Assembly: GCF_025506355.1 (NCBI RefSeq)
Contig: NZ_JANZYP010000031.1
Coordinates: 34,882 to 98,881, forward strand
Length of the DNA: 64,000 bases
Origin: Sphaerisporangium corydalis
GTDB lineage: Bacteria > Actinomycetota > Actinomycetes > Streptosporangiales > Streptosporangiaceae
Direction: 5' to 3'
Numbering within the stretch: the stretch's first letter is position 1; each line of letters starts with the position of its first letter. The notes below the pieces were generated by a model. That model was not told the origin of the DNA. It saw nothing but the letters and a program-made list of their open reading frames with translations, and searched no databases. The translations under genes and the position numbers were made by a program. Below, in pieces: positions 16,615 to 25,810 of the stretch.

Positions 16615-18657
16615 ATGATCGCCGAGGTAGACAGCCCCTCTCGTCCTGATTCCGGTGGGGGGCTCCGGCTCCCCGTTCGCCCCAGGCTGGTGGTGGCCAG
16701 CGCCTTCATGCTCTTCCTCGAGCTGGCGCTGATCCGGTGGACCGGTTCCAACATCGTCCACCTCAGCTACTTCACGAACTTCGTGCTGCTGGGCTCGTTC
16801 CTCGGCATCGGCCTCGGGTTCCTGCGCGTCGGGCGCACCACCCGGCAGCCGTACTACTCGCCGATCGTCCTCGCCGCGCTCGTGCTGATCGTGCTGTTCT
16901 TCCCGGTGACGGTGAACCGCGAGACCGAGGGCGTCCTGTACTTCACCAGCCTGTCCACCAGCGGGCCGCCCGCGTGGGCCATCCTGCCGGTGATCTTCTG
17001 CGCGGCGGCGCTGGTCCTGATGGGCCCGGCGGAGCTGGTCGGCAGGTGTTTCCCCGAGCTGCCGAGGCTGGAGGCCTACCGGTACGACCTCATCGGCAGC
17101 CTCACCGGCATCGCGATGTTCTCGCTGCTGTCGCTCGCCGGCGCGCCGCCGGTCGCCTGGGGCCTGATCGCCGCCTGCGCGTACGGCCTGCTGCTCCAGC
17201 CCCGCTCGCTGGCCCGCTACGTGGTCCTCGTCGCGCTGCCGTCGCTGGTGGTCGTCGGCGCCCTCACGATGGAGACGATCAGCGCGGGCGCGCTGTGGTC
17301 CCCGTACTACAAGGTGACCTACAAGCGGTACGACTTCAGCGGCGTCCCGATCATGGACATCTCGGTGAACGGCATCCCGCACCAGCAGGCGATCCCCGCC
17401 GTCAACCGGCTCCAGTGGGAGCGCCAGTACGCCCTGCCGTACGAGCGGGCCGCGTCGGCGGGCGACCTCGGCAACGTGCTCATCGTCGGCGCCGGCAGCG
17501 GCACCGACGTGGCCATCGCCCTGTCCAAGGGCGCCAGGCACGTCGACGCGGTGGAGATCGACCCCAAGCTGCGGGAGCTCGGCGCCACCTTCCACCCCGA
17601 CCGGCCCTACAGCGACCCCCGCGTCACCACCCACATCACCGACGGCCGGGCGTTCCTTGAGCGCACCGACGACAAGTACGACCTCATCCTGTTCGCCCTG
17701 CCGGACTCGCTCACCCTGGTGTCGGGGGCCAGCTCGCTGCGCCTGGAGAGCTACCTGTTCACCGAGCAGGCCATGCGCGCCGCGCACGACCACCTCAAGC
17801 CGGGCGGCGCGTTCTCGATGTACAACTACTACCGCGAACAGTGGCTGGTCGACCGGCTCGCCTCGACGGCGCAGGCCGCGTTCGGCCACAAGCCGTGCGT
17901 CGACGAGGTCGGCTCGGGGCAGCAGGCCGTGATCACCGCGGGCATCACCGAGGACGCGCAGCGCTGCGCCTCGGTGTGGTCTGGCGCCAAGGCCGACACG
18001 CCGCCCCCCGCGCAGGACGACCGCCCGTTCCTCTACCTCCACGGGCGCGACATCCCGTCCATCTACCTCATCGCGCTCGGGCTGATCCTCCTGGTCAGCG
18101 TCGTGTCGGTCCGCGCGGTCGCCGGGCCGTTCCGCAAGATGCGCCCCTACGCCGACCTGTTCCTGCTCGGGGTGTCGTTCCTGCTGCTGGAGACCAAGAA
18201 CGTCACCGGCTTCGCGCTGCTGTTCGGCACGACCTGGATCGTCAACGCCATCGTGTTCGCGGGCGTGCTCGTGGCGGTGCTGGCCGCGGTGGAGGTGACA
18301 CGGCGCTTCCGCATGCCGTCCCTGCCGATCATGTACGCCATCCTGCTGGGCGGCCTGGTGCTGGCCGCCCTGGTGCCCAACTCCTGGCTGCTCGGGCTGC
18401 CCCTGCCGCTGCGCGCCGTCTGCGCGGTGGTCGTCGCCTTCCTGCCCATCTTCGCCGCCAACGTGGTCTTCGCCAAACGCTTCGCCGACACCGCCGACGC
18501 CACCGTCGCCTTCGGCGCCAACCTCCTCGGCGCCATCCTCGGCGGCTGCCTCGAGTACCTCTCCCTCGTCATCGGCTACGAGGGCCTCCTCGTCGTAGCC
18601 GGCCTCCTCTACCTAGGCGCCTTCGCCCTCCTCCCCCGCAAATCCCCAGCCATATAG
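16615..18657 (+). CDS. Membrane-embedded spermidine synthase-like protein
   Basis: 680 residues in three parts: six to seven membrane segments (about 25-230), a cytosolic spermidine-synthase/methyltransferase-like domain (VLIVGAGSGTDVAIALS near 290, VDAVEIDPKL, ITDGRAFL, YDLILFALPDS), then at least seven further membrane segments to the C-terminus. The aminopropyltransferase fold is recognisable, but the usual catalytic Asp region reads FALPDS, so polyamine synthesis is unproven. ATG at 16615 with GAGG close upstream. Confidence 0.75.
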   Translation: MIAEVDSPSRPDSGGGLRLPVRPRLVVASAFMLFLELALIRWTGSNIVHLSYFTNFVLLGSFLGIGLGFLRVGRTTRQPYYSPIVLAALVLIVLFFPVTVNRETEGVLYFTSLSTSGPPAWAILPVIFCAAALVLMGPAELVGRCFPELPRLEAYRYDLIGSLTGIAMFSLLSLAGAPPVAWGLIAACAYGLLLQPRSLARYVVLVALPSLVVVGALTMETISAGALWSPYYKVTYKRYDFSGVPIMDISVNGIPHQQAIPAVNRLQWERQYALPYERAASAGDLGNVLIVGAGSGTDVAIALSKGARHVDAVEIDPKLRELGATFHPDRPYSDPRVTTHITDGRAFLERTDDKYDLILFALPDSLTLVSGASSLRLESYLFTEQAMRAAHDHLKPGGAFSMYNYYREQWLVDRLASTAQAAFGHKPCVDEVGSGQQAVITAGITEDAQRCASVWSGAKADTPPPAQDDRPFLYLHGRDIPSIYLIALGLILLVSVVSVRAVAGPFRKMRPYADLFLLGVSFLLLETKNVTGFALLFGTTWIVNAIVFAGVLVAVLAAVEVTRRFRMPSLPIMYAILLGGLVLAALVPNSWLLGLPLPLRAVCAVVVAFLPIFAANVVFAKRFADTADATVAFGANLLGAILGGCLEYLSLVIGYEGLLVVAGLLYLGAFALLPRKSPAI

Positions 18658-18673
18658 CCCGCCGTACGCCGCC

Positions 18674-18706
18674 ACCCATCACCCCCGGAAAGCGGGGGTG
18701 GTGGGT
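18674..18706. terminator. Bidirectional terminator hairpin
   Basis: ACCCATCACCCCC (18674-18686) pairs with GGGGGTGGTGGGT (18694-18706), 13 bp with one G-T wobble and a 7-base loop, between convergent genes ending at 18657 and 18706. The LCP-protein stop lies at the edge of the right arm. Confidence 0.75.
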
Positions 18707-20268
18707 CAGAGGCCGCAGGATTCGGCGAGGGATTTGGCGGCGGGTTTGGTGGGGCGGTTGGGGGTGGGGGTTTGGAGGGCGGTGGGGGTTTTGGGGGTGG
18801 TGGCGGCGGTGGGGAGGCCGCCTGAGCCGGAGGGGGTCGCGCCGGGGCTGGCGGTCACGCCGGCGGCCAGGGCACTCCTGGTGGTGCGCTCGGAGTCCCT
18901 GAGGGCCTGCGCGGCGAGGCGGCGGATCTTCAGCCAGTCCGCGGAGCCCGGCCAGATGGTGGGCGGCACGAACTGCAGGCTGGTCGTCTTGGCGTCCTTG
19001 ACCTTCAGGGCCAGCGGCACCAGGTGCTCCAGCAGGTCGCGCGGGATGTCGGTGCGGAACATGTGCCGGGTCGCGCTGGCGATCTTGCCGAAGTTGGCCA
19101 GGACCGTGCTGGGCGTGGCCTGGTCGAGCAGGGCGCCCATCACGCAGCGCTGACGCGACATGCGGGAGAAGTCATCGCTGTCGACGCGGGAGCGCCCGTA
19201 CCAGAGCACGTGCTCGCCGTCGAGCTTGTGGTAGCCGGCCTTGATGGTGCCGGCCGTGCCGAAGTGACCGCCCCACTTGACATCGCGCTCGACACGGATT
19301 CTGAGGCCGCCGATCGCGTCGATGAGCGCCGCGAAGCCGTACATGTCGACGATCGCGTAGTAGTCGACCTTCAGGCCCAGGGTGTAGCCGATGGCGGACT
19401 TGAGCTCGTGGGGTCCCTTGCCCTTGCCGAGGTGGTCCTCGGAGTACTGCCAGACCTCGTTGAGCAGGCCCTGGCCGGAGTCGCCGGTGAACCCGTTGGG
19501 GAACTTCGCCGCCAGCGGGTCGCCCTTGGGGAACCGGACGAACTGCAGGTTGCGCGGCAGCCCGAACATGACGGCGTTGCCGGTCCTGACGTCGACGCTG
19601 GCCACGGTCATGCTGTCGGTCCGCACGCCCGTGCGGTCGCCGGCCGCGTCACCGCCGATGAGCAGGAAGTTGACCCGGCGCCGGCCGTTCCACGGGTCCT
19701 CCTGCTTGACCGGGGCGGCCGTCGTGCCCGGCTCCGGGTCGCTCGGGAAGATCGAGTTGATGGTCTCCTGGGCCGTCAGCACGCTGCTCGCCGTCAGGGC
19801 GAACGGTCCCATGATGCCGACGCACAGGATGCCGACCACGACGCCTGACACGATCTGGCCGGTCTGGGGCAGCCGGTCGGGGCGCAGGGCGACGTAGGAG
19901 GTGATGACCAGGGCGAACCACGCGAGCGCGCCGACGGCCGCCGCGATGGTCACTCCCACGAGGAAGCCGTTGGTGGCGGCGAGCCCCACGTTGGAGCGCA
20001 GGACGAGCGCGAGGACGACGCCGCAGACGATGACGGCGCCGAAGACGCCGAGCAGGATGAACCCGCCACGCCGCCGGCCCGCCCGTAAGTGGGCGGCGCC
20101 TGGGACCAGTGCGGACAGAGTCGTCCACCCGATCACCGAGGCCGTGGTGGGGGCCTTGGCGAAGCGGGGCGGGGCGGGGGCGGTCTTCGGCCGCGGAGCG
20201 GGTCTCTCCGATTCCCCCGGGCCGTCTCCGGCTGCCTCCCCCACGGTCTGGCCCAGAGGCGTGGTCAC
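18706..20268 (-). CDS. LytR-CpsA-Psr (LCP) family protein
   Basis: 520 residues: cytoplasmic Pro/Lys-rich tail, four hydrophobic segments (about 43-170), then an extracytoplasmic LCP domain with VNFLLIGGDAAGDRTGVRTD near 205, the acidic/basic pyrophosphate-binding set (RTDSMTVASVD, GLPRNLQ), YAIVDMYGFAALIDAIGG and YGRSR. LCP enzymes transfer lipid-linked glycopolymers to peptidoglycan. The C-terminus is a Thr/Pro/Ala tail. GTG at 20268 follows GGGAG. Four N-terminal segments instead of one is somewhat unusual. Confidence 0.9.
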   Translation of the reverse strand: MTTPLGQTVGEAAGDGPGESERPAPRPKTAPAPPRFAKAPTTASVIGWTTLSALVPGAAHLRAGRRRGGFILLGVFGAVIVCGVVLALVLRSNVGLAATNGFLVGVTIAAAVGALAWFALVITSYVALRPDRLPQTGQIVSGVVVGILCVGIMGPFALTASSVLTAQETINSIFPSDPEPGTTAAPVKQEDPWNGRRRVNFLLIGGDAAGDRTGVRTDSMTVASVDVRTGNAVMFGLPRNLQFVRFPKGDPLAAKFPNGFTGDSGQGLLNEVWQYSEDHLGKGKGPHELKSAIGYTLGLKVDYYAIVDMYGFAALIDAIGGLRIRVERDVKWGGHFGTAGTIKAGYHKLDGEHVLWYGRSRVDSDDFSRMSRQRCVMGALLDQATPSTVLANFGKIASATRHMFRTDIPRDLLEHLVPLALKVKDAKTTSLQFVPPTIWPGSADWLKIRRLAAQALRDSERTTRSALAAGVTASPGATPSGSGGLPTAATTPKTPTALQTPTPNRPTKPAAKSLAESCGL

Positions 20269-20522
20269 AAGCGCTCCCTCATGACTGTCGGAATCCAGCC
20301 GCCAACCAGGAGAAACCCATCCTCAGCCCCCTCGCGGTTCACGGATTTCCAGGATTCTAGCCCCCATACATGGACATCACCGACGCAAACCCAATATTGA
20401 GGAATCGGACGGTAACAAGTCTCCTAACATTCCGCCCCAGTTGACAAGGGGTGCCGGCCGTTCGCGGGCGGACGGGCCGGGCGCCGTCCACCCGTGATCA
20501 CCAGGGCGGGAACGTCCGTCCG

Positions 20523-22049
20523 CTAGGAGGTGCTGGAGGCGGGCGCCAGCCAGGTGTTGCACTGGTAGGCCTTCTGCCGCTCGTATCCCTGCCGGAACCA
20601 CCGCCCGCTGTTGGGCGGGCTGCCGTGGTCGCGCGGGTACTGGGGCCAGTCGCCCACGTTGGAGAAGAAGTAGTACAGGTTGCCGCGACGGGCCGGCGGG
20701 ATCGGGTAGCTGGCGGCCACCGACCTCATCCACATCCCGCTGAAGCAGTTGGCCTGCAGTTCGTACTTGCGGCTCAGCGCGAGCTTCCCGCTCGACGACC
20801 GCGAGGCCAGCGTCTTGCCCCACCAGGAGTTGGCCAGCCCCGAGAGCTGCTGGACGTGGTGGCCATACTCGTGGGCCATCATGGCGATGATCGCGCCGTG
20901 CCAGCTCGACAGGCTGCCGTACCCGCGCGCGTTGCCCTTGCCCCGGGAGAGCGCCGAGGTCGAGGCGTAGATCGTGGTGTTGCGGGGGCAGTAGTAGGGC
21001 ACGATGGAGCCCCGCTGCGGGAAGTCGCCGCACGCGCCGCGCCCGCCCCGCGCCGTGATCGCGTACCCCGGCTGGGAGAAGGCGATGCCGACCCGGCGCA
21101 GCGCCGGGGCCCACGTCCGGCTCATGCACTGCCCGGTCTTGAGGATCAGCGCCTTCAGCTGGGCGTCGTTGTAGATGTTCGTCGCGCTCGCCCGGCAGGG
21201 CAGGCGCGGCAGCGTCCCCGCCTTGTAGACCGTGTTCCCGGTCAGGGTCCTGTTCAGCGCCGGCCGGGTCGTGGTCGTCTGGTTGCTCGTGTCGGCCCGC
21301 GTGGTCGTGGTCGTGTCCGGCGTCCGCGAGGTCTGGGGCGCCGTGGAGGTCGTGGTCTCCGGTCCGGAGGAGTAGGTGGGCAGCGGGGGCGGCGTGTTCG
21401 GTTCGTAGCTCGGCGGCTGGTACGTCGGGATCGCCACGGGCGACACCGGGTCGGAGTGCTTGGCACTGCGCAGCGCCGCCGAGCCGACGATCAGCAGGAC
21501 GAACACGGCGGCGAGCACCCCGAGGATCCCGCCGATCACCGCGCCGGCCCCCGACTTGCGCTTCGGGGGCCGCCAGTTCGGGGCCAGGTGCCCCGGCGGC
21601 CCGTACGTCCCCGGCGGCCCGCCCCAGCCGGGCCCGGGCGGCGGGTAGGGCGCGGGCGCCTGGCCGCCCGGCGGCGGCGGGGCCGGGTACGGCTGCCCCT
21701 GCGGGGGCCGTCCCGGGGCCTGCGAGGGCGGGTACGGCTGCCGGTAGGGCTGCCCCGGCCCCTGTTGCGGCGCGTACGGCTGCGGAGCGCCCTGCGGCGG
21801 GTACGGCTGCGCGGGGCCCTGTCCTGGATACGGGTTGGCGGGGCCCTGTCCCGGGTAGGGCTGACGTCCGGGCGGCGGGTTGCCCTGGGGCGGGTAGCCC
21901 GGGGGCGGCTGCTGCGGTCCCCGGGGCGGGTACGGTGGCGCGGCGGACGGTAAGGGACCGTTATTACCGGGATCCTGCGGCGGCGGATAGGGGTGGCGTC
22001 CCCCCGGCGGAGGCGGCGGCGGTGGAAGATTCCGTCCGTTGGTAGCCAT
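20523..22049 (-). CDS. Neutral zinc metallopeptidase, YpfJ-like, proline-rich
   Basis: 508 residues: a cytoplasmic tail of about 165 residues made of Pro/Gln/Gly/Tyr repeats (PYPGQGPA- and QPYPPQG-like units), one membrane anchor (GGILGVLAAVFVLLIVGSA), a Thr/Ser/Pro linker, then a peptidase domain with the zinc motif HEYGHHVQQ near 390 and ELQANCFSGMW supplying the third ligand. The domain contains paired cysteines, consistent with an extracytoplasmic location. Substrate unknown. Divergent from the LysR gene. Confidence 0.88.
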   Translation of the reverse strand: MATNGRNLPPPPPPPGGRHPYPPPQDPGNNGPLPSAAPPYPPRGPQQPPPGYPPQGNPPPGRQPYPGQGPANPYPGQGPAQPYPPQGAPQPYAPQQGPGQPYRQPYPPSQAPGRPPQGQPYPAPPPPGGQAPAPYPPPGPGWGGPPGTYGPPGHLAPNWRPPKRKSGAGAVIGGILGVLAAVFVLLIVGSAALRSAKHSDPVSPVAIPTYQPPSYEPNTPPPLPTYSSGPETTTSTAPQTSRTPDTTTTTRADTSNQTTTTRPALNRTLTGNTVYKAGTLPRLPCRASATNIYNDAQLKALILKTGQCMSRTWAPALRRVGIAFSQPGYAITARGGRGACGDFPQRGSIVPYYCPRNTTIYASTSALSRGKGNARGYGSLSSWHGAIIAMMAHEYGHHVQQLSGLANSWWGKTLASRSSSGKLALSRKYELQANCFSGMWMRSVAASYPIPPARRGNLYYFFSNVGDWPQYPRDHGSPPNSGRWFRQGYERQKAYQCNTWLAPASSTS

Positions 22050-22252
22050 AACGTGCGCCCCCTTCCCGGCCCCAAAAGGCCGAGCCGTGCTCCCCAGTCA
22101 CAAGATCCACATTGTTCACCATTTTGGGCAGAACTGTACTCATTTCTCTGTAGTCACTGAAGTAGCCGTATATGGTTACATTCTGAAATCATCCAAGGTG
22201 ATCTCTGCGATGTTCCGGAATCGCCGCACCCGTCTGCCCTAGCTTCGATCCC

Positions 22253-23122
22253 ATGAATCTGCAGCAGCTCCGTTATGTGGTCGCCACTGCGGAGCACCGC
22301 ACCATGACCGACGCGGCCAGATCCCTGTACATCGCGCAGCCCGCGCTCTCCCGCGCGATCCGCGATCTGGAACGCGAACTCGGCATGACCCTCTTCGCCC
22401 GTTCGGGCAGGGGAGTGGTCGTGACGGCGCAGGGACGCCGCGTGGTGAAACTCGCCAAGGAAGCGCTCGACGCCGTCCACGAGATCGAGGCGCTCGCCAC
22501 GCACACCCACACGGGTGCGACCGAGCTGCGCATCGCCTCGCCCCCGACCCTGGAGCCCGGCCTGGCCGGCCGCCTGCTGCCCGCGTACGTCTCCGAGCAT
22601 CCGGGGGTGCGCGTGCAGATCGTCCGGTGCGACGGCCGCGACGGGGTCGTGAACGCCATCAGGGAGCAGCGCGCCGATCTCGGGCTGACCGACCTGCCGG
22701 TGCCCGCCGACCTGGTCAGTCACCCGCTGGAGCGCCAGGAGATCGTGCTGATCTCGCCCCTCGGCCTCGACCTCCCCGAGTCGATCCCGATGATCCGCCT
22801 GAACGGCATGCGGCTCGTCCTGCCGATGCCGGGAAGCGCGCGCCGCCGGGAGTTCGACCAGCTCTTCGCCACCTACGGCGTGCGGCCCGTCGTGGCCGCA
22901 GAGACCGACGAGCGCGGCGGCTGGCTGAACACGATCCGGGCCGCCTCGGCGTCCCTGCTCGGTTACCGGGGGATGGCCGACCAGGCCGTCAAGGCCGGGC
23001 TGGTGGTCCGCTCCCTCGACCCACCGCTGCGCCGGATCATCGCGCTCGTGCACGCGCGCAAGCGACTACCGGGAATGGCGCAGGATTTCCTGACCGTGGC
23101 CGAGAGCAAATCAGCGGTCTGA
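22253..23122 (+). CDS. LysR-family transcriptional regulator
   Basis: 289 residues: N-terminal winged helix (LQQLRYVVATAEHRTMTDAA, QPALSRAIRDLERELG) and a substrate-binding domain from about residue 90 (ELRIASPPTLEPGLAGRLLP). LysR proteins act as tetramers responding to a small metabolite. No target is obvious: the divergent neighbour is the zinc peptidase and folP2 lies downstream. The 200 bp upstream is distinctly AT-richer than its surroundings and likely holds the promoters. Confidence 0.9.
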   Translation: MNLQQLRYVVATAEHRTMTDAARSLYIAQPALSRAIRDLERELGMTLFARSGRGVVVTAQGRRVVKLAKEALDAVHEIEALATHTHTGATELRIASPPTLEPGLAGRLLPAYVSEHPGVRVQIVRCDGRDGVVNAIREQRADLGLTDLPVPADLVSHPLERQEIVLISPLGLDLPESIPMIRLNGMRLVLPMPGSARRREFDQLFATYGVRPVVAAETDERGGWLNTIRAASASLLGYRGMADQAVKAGLVVRSLDPPLRRIIALVHARKRLPGMAQDFLTVAESKSAV

Positions 23123-23208
23123 GCCGTTTTGGAGCGTTCCCGTAGCTTGGGAGCATCTGTCCAACGGCATCGGCGCTCGTACGGCGACGCTGGCGTACGC
23201 TTGCGGCG

Positions 23209-24045
23209 ATGCATACTCTGCGCCTGCGCGACCGCGAGTTCCGGCCAGGCGAATTCGCCGTAATGGCCGTCGTCAACCGCACGCCCGACTCGTTCTACGA
23301 CCGGGGCAGGACCTACGGCTTCGACGCCGCGCTCGCCGCCGTCGATGAGGCCGCCCGCGCCGGGGCCGACATCGTGGACATCGGCGGGGTGAAGGCCGGT
23401 CCGGGTGAGACCGTGGACGCCGCCGAGGAGATCCGCAGGGTCGCGGGCCTGGTGGCCGAGGTGCGCCTGGCCCATCCCGACCTGGTGATCAGCGTGGACA
23501 CCTGGCGGGCCGAGGTGGGCGACGTGGTCGCCCGCGCCGGCGCCGACCTGCTGAACGACACCTGGGGCGGGCCCGATCCCGCCCTCGCCGCCGTCGCCGC
23601 CGAGCACGGCATCGGGCTGGTGTGCGCCCACGCCGGCGGCGCCACCCCGAGGACCCGGCCGCACCGCGTCGCCTACGACGACGTGGTGGCCGACGTGATC
23701 GCCCACACCACCGGCCTGGCCGGGCGGGCCGTGCGGGCCGGCGTGCGCGAGGACGCGATCCTCATCGACCCGGCGCACGACTTCGGCAAGAACACCTGGC
23801 ACTCCCTGGAGGTCAGCCGCAGGCTCTCGGAGATGGTCGCCACCGGCTGGCCGGTGCTGGTCGCCGTCTCCAACAAGGACTTCGTCGGGGAGACGCTCGG
23901 CGGGCTCCCCGTGGACGAGCGCCAGGCCGGCACCCTGGCCACGCTCGCGGTGTCGGCGTGGCAGGGGGCGCGGGTCTTCCGGGTCCACGACGCCGCCTCG
24001 GCCCGCTCCGCCCTCGCCACCGTCGGCCGCCTCCGGGACGCCTGA
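23209..24045 (+). CDS. folP2: FolP2-like dihydropteroate synthase homologue
   Basis: 278 residues with the DHPS TIM barrel, but the signature motifs are altered: MAVVNRTPDSFYDRG for the usual NVTPDSFSDGG, DPAHDFGKN for DPGIGFGKT, and VSNKDFVG for the usual SRK(S/R)FIG. This is the pattern of actinobacterial FolP2, a second DHPS-like protein for which folate synthesis activity is doubtful. No other folate gene is present here. Function in this strain is therefore unknown. Confidence 0.85.
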   Translation: MHTLRLRDREFRPGEFAVMAVVNRTPDSFYDRGRTYGFDAALAAVDEAARAGADIVDIGGVKAGPGETVDAAEEIRRVAGLVAEVRLAHPDLVISVDTWRAEVGDVVARAGADLLNDTWGGPDPALAAVAAEHGIGLVCAHAGGATPRTRPHRVAYDDVVADVIAHTTGLAGRAVRAGVREDAILIDPAHDFGKNTWHSLEVSRRLSEMVATGWPVLVAVSNKDFVGETLGGLPVDERQAGTLATLAVSAWQGARVFRVHDAASARSALATVGRLRDA

Positions 24046-24050
24046 ACCGC

Positions 24051-24120
24051 GGCACGCCCGCCCCGCCCCGGCCCGTCTCCGGCACGCCCGCCCCAGGCCC
24101 GTCCACGGCACACCCGCCCC
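24051..24120. repeat. Degenerate GC-rich direct repeats after folP2
   Basis: GGCACGCCCGCCCC at 24051 and 24081 and GGCACACCCGCCCC at 24107 sit between the convergent ends of folP2 and the PLP enzyme. Spacings are 30 and 26 bp, and the interval also repeats GGCCCGTC. No hairpin terminator is evident in this 129-bp gap. Confidence 0.6.
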
Positions 24121-24174
24121 GCGCACGGTCTGCGGGACGCTCGCGCTCGCCGGAGCCCGCCCGAGCGGAGGCGG

Positions 24175-25602
24175 TCAGGTGTAGATGACCGACAGGAACC
24201 TGATGAGGATCGCCTCGCGGGTCTCGGCCGGCAGCGCGTCGAGCACCGCGTTGACCACCGCCATCTCCGGCTGCCCCCCGCCGCCCAGCTCGATGCCCAC
24301 CGACGCCGCCAGCTCCGTGAACGTCGCGTCGTCCAGCGCGTCGAGGTCGAGCGTGGCCAGGATCTCGGCCAGCCCGTCGGGGACCTTCGCCGGGCCCCGT
24401 TCCCTGGCGGCCTCGGCCGACGCGGCGATCACCTCCAGCATCGCGTCCACCCCGGCCAGCGTGACCCCGGTGACCGTGATGTGCAGGTTCGCGGGGATGC
24501 CCGCGTACGAGAGCTGCGGCTGCAGGAACCAGCCCAGCTTGCGCGCCTCGTCCGACAGCACGAACACGTCCACCTCGTCGTCGCCGGTGAACGCGACCAG
24601 CGACGACTCCGGCTCGCCCAGCACCCGCAGCCCCGGGATGCCGCCGATGCCCGCGACGAGCTTGCGGGTGGCCTCCAGGGTGCTGCGGGCCAGCTCGCGG
24701 TAGCCCTCGCGGCCGAGGGCGTTGAGCGTCGCCCACGCCCCGCCCAGCGGCCCCGCCGACTTCGAGCTCTGCACGGTGGCGTTGATGATCGTGTACCCCG
24801 GCCAGGCCGCCGAGGCGAAGTACGCGGCGCGGCGCAGCGCGGGGTCGGTGAACAGCACGACCGAGGCGCCCTTGGGCGCGTACCCGAACTTGTGCAGGTC
24901 GCACGACAGGGAGGTGACGCCGGGCACCGACAGGTCGAAGGGCGGCACCTGAGCTCCGGCGTCCGCGAGCCACGGCAGCAGCCAGCCGCCGACGCAGGCG
25001 TCCACGTGGCACAGCACCCCGCGCGCGGCCGACAGCGCCGCGATCTCGGCCACCGGGTCGATCACGCCCTGCGGGTAGGAGGGGGCCGACACCACGACCA
25101 GCACGGTCGCCGGGGTGATCGCCGCCGCCACCGCCCCGGGGTCGGCGCGGAACGTCACCGGGTCGACGGCCACCGGCAGCACCTCGACGCCGAGGTAGTG
25201 CGCGGCCTTGTGGAACGCCGGGTGCGCGGTCACCGGCACCACGATGTTCGGCCTGCCCGCCATCGGGCGGGCGTCCCTGGCCGCCTTCACCGCCAGCATG
25301 ATCGACTCGGTGCCTCCGCTGGTGAAGATGCCCGGGGTGCGCGGGCCGCCGCCCAGCAGCTCCGCCACCGCCCCGACGACCTGCTTCTCCATCGCCACGA
25401 TGCTCGGGAACGCGGTCGGGTCCAGCGTGTTCACCTCGAGCATCTCGAAGTACGCGCGGGCCGCCGCGTCGTGCACCTCGGGGCGTCCGGTGTCGTACAC
25501 GTAGGCGGTGACCTTGCCGCCGCGCACCTGCAGGTCGTCACGCCGCAGCCGGGCGATCTCGGCGAGGAGCTCGTCGGCCGGGCGGCCGTTCTCGGGAAGC
25601 AC
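24175..25602 (-). CDS. PLP-dependent decarboxylase / sphingosine-phosphate-lyase-like enzyme
   Basis: 475 residues, fold-type I PLP enzyme of the group II decarboxylase family. Visible features are FTSGGTESIMLAVKAARD near residue 100, VDACVGGW near 215 (Asp binding the pyridine nitrogen) and SCDLHKFGYAPKGAS near 248 with the Schiff-base lysine. The pattern is closer to sphingosine-1-phosphate lyase-like proteins than to glutamate decarboxylase. The substrate cannot be assigned. GTG at 25602 follows AAGGGAG. Confidence 0.85.
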   Translation of the reverse strand: MLPENGRPADELLAEIARLRRDDLQVRGGKVTAYVYDTGRPEVHDAAARAYFEMLEVNTLDPTAFPSIVAMEKQVVGAVAELLGGGPRTPGIFTSGGTESIMLAVKAARDARPMAGRPNIVVPVTAHPAFHKAAHYLGVEVLPVAVDPVTFRADPGAVAAAITPATVLVVVSAPSYPQGVIDPVAEIAALSAARGVLCHVDACVGGWLLPWLADAGAQVPPFDLSVPGVTSLSCDLHKFGYAPKGASVVLFTDPALRRAAYFASAAWPGYTIINATVQSSKSAGPLGGAWATLNALGREGYRELARSTLEATRKLVAGIGGIPGLRVLGEPESSLVAFTGDDEVDVFVLSDEARKLGWFLQPQLSYAGIPANLHITVTGVTLAGVDAMLEVIAASAEAARERGPAKVPDGLAEILATLDLDALDDATFTELAASVGIELGGGGQPEMAVVNAVLDALPAETREAILIRFLSVIYT

Positions 25603-25810
25603 GCGGTTCTCCCTTGCGACACGGGCGGGCACGGGGCGCCGTCCCGTGAGCGGGCGTGTCCGGCGCCCCGGCACGCCGTACGGAATCGGCGAGGGACATT
25701 ACCACGCCTCCCCACCCATGCCGGGCGCCGCCGCACCCCTGTCACGTCACGGGTGGACGAGGGCCGGCAGGTGCAGGGGGAGCCGGACGGGCGCGCGGAG
25801 GTGAGGGTGA

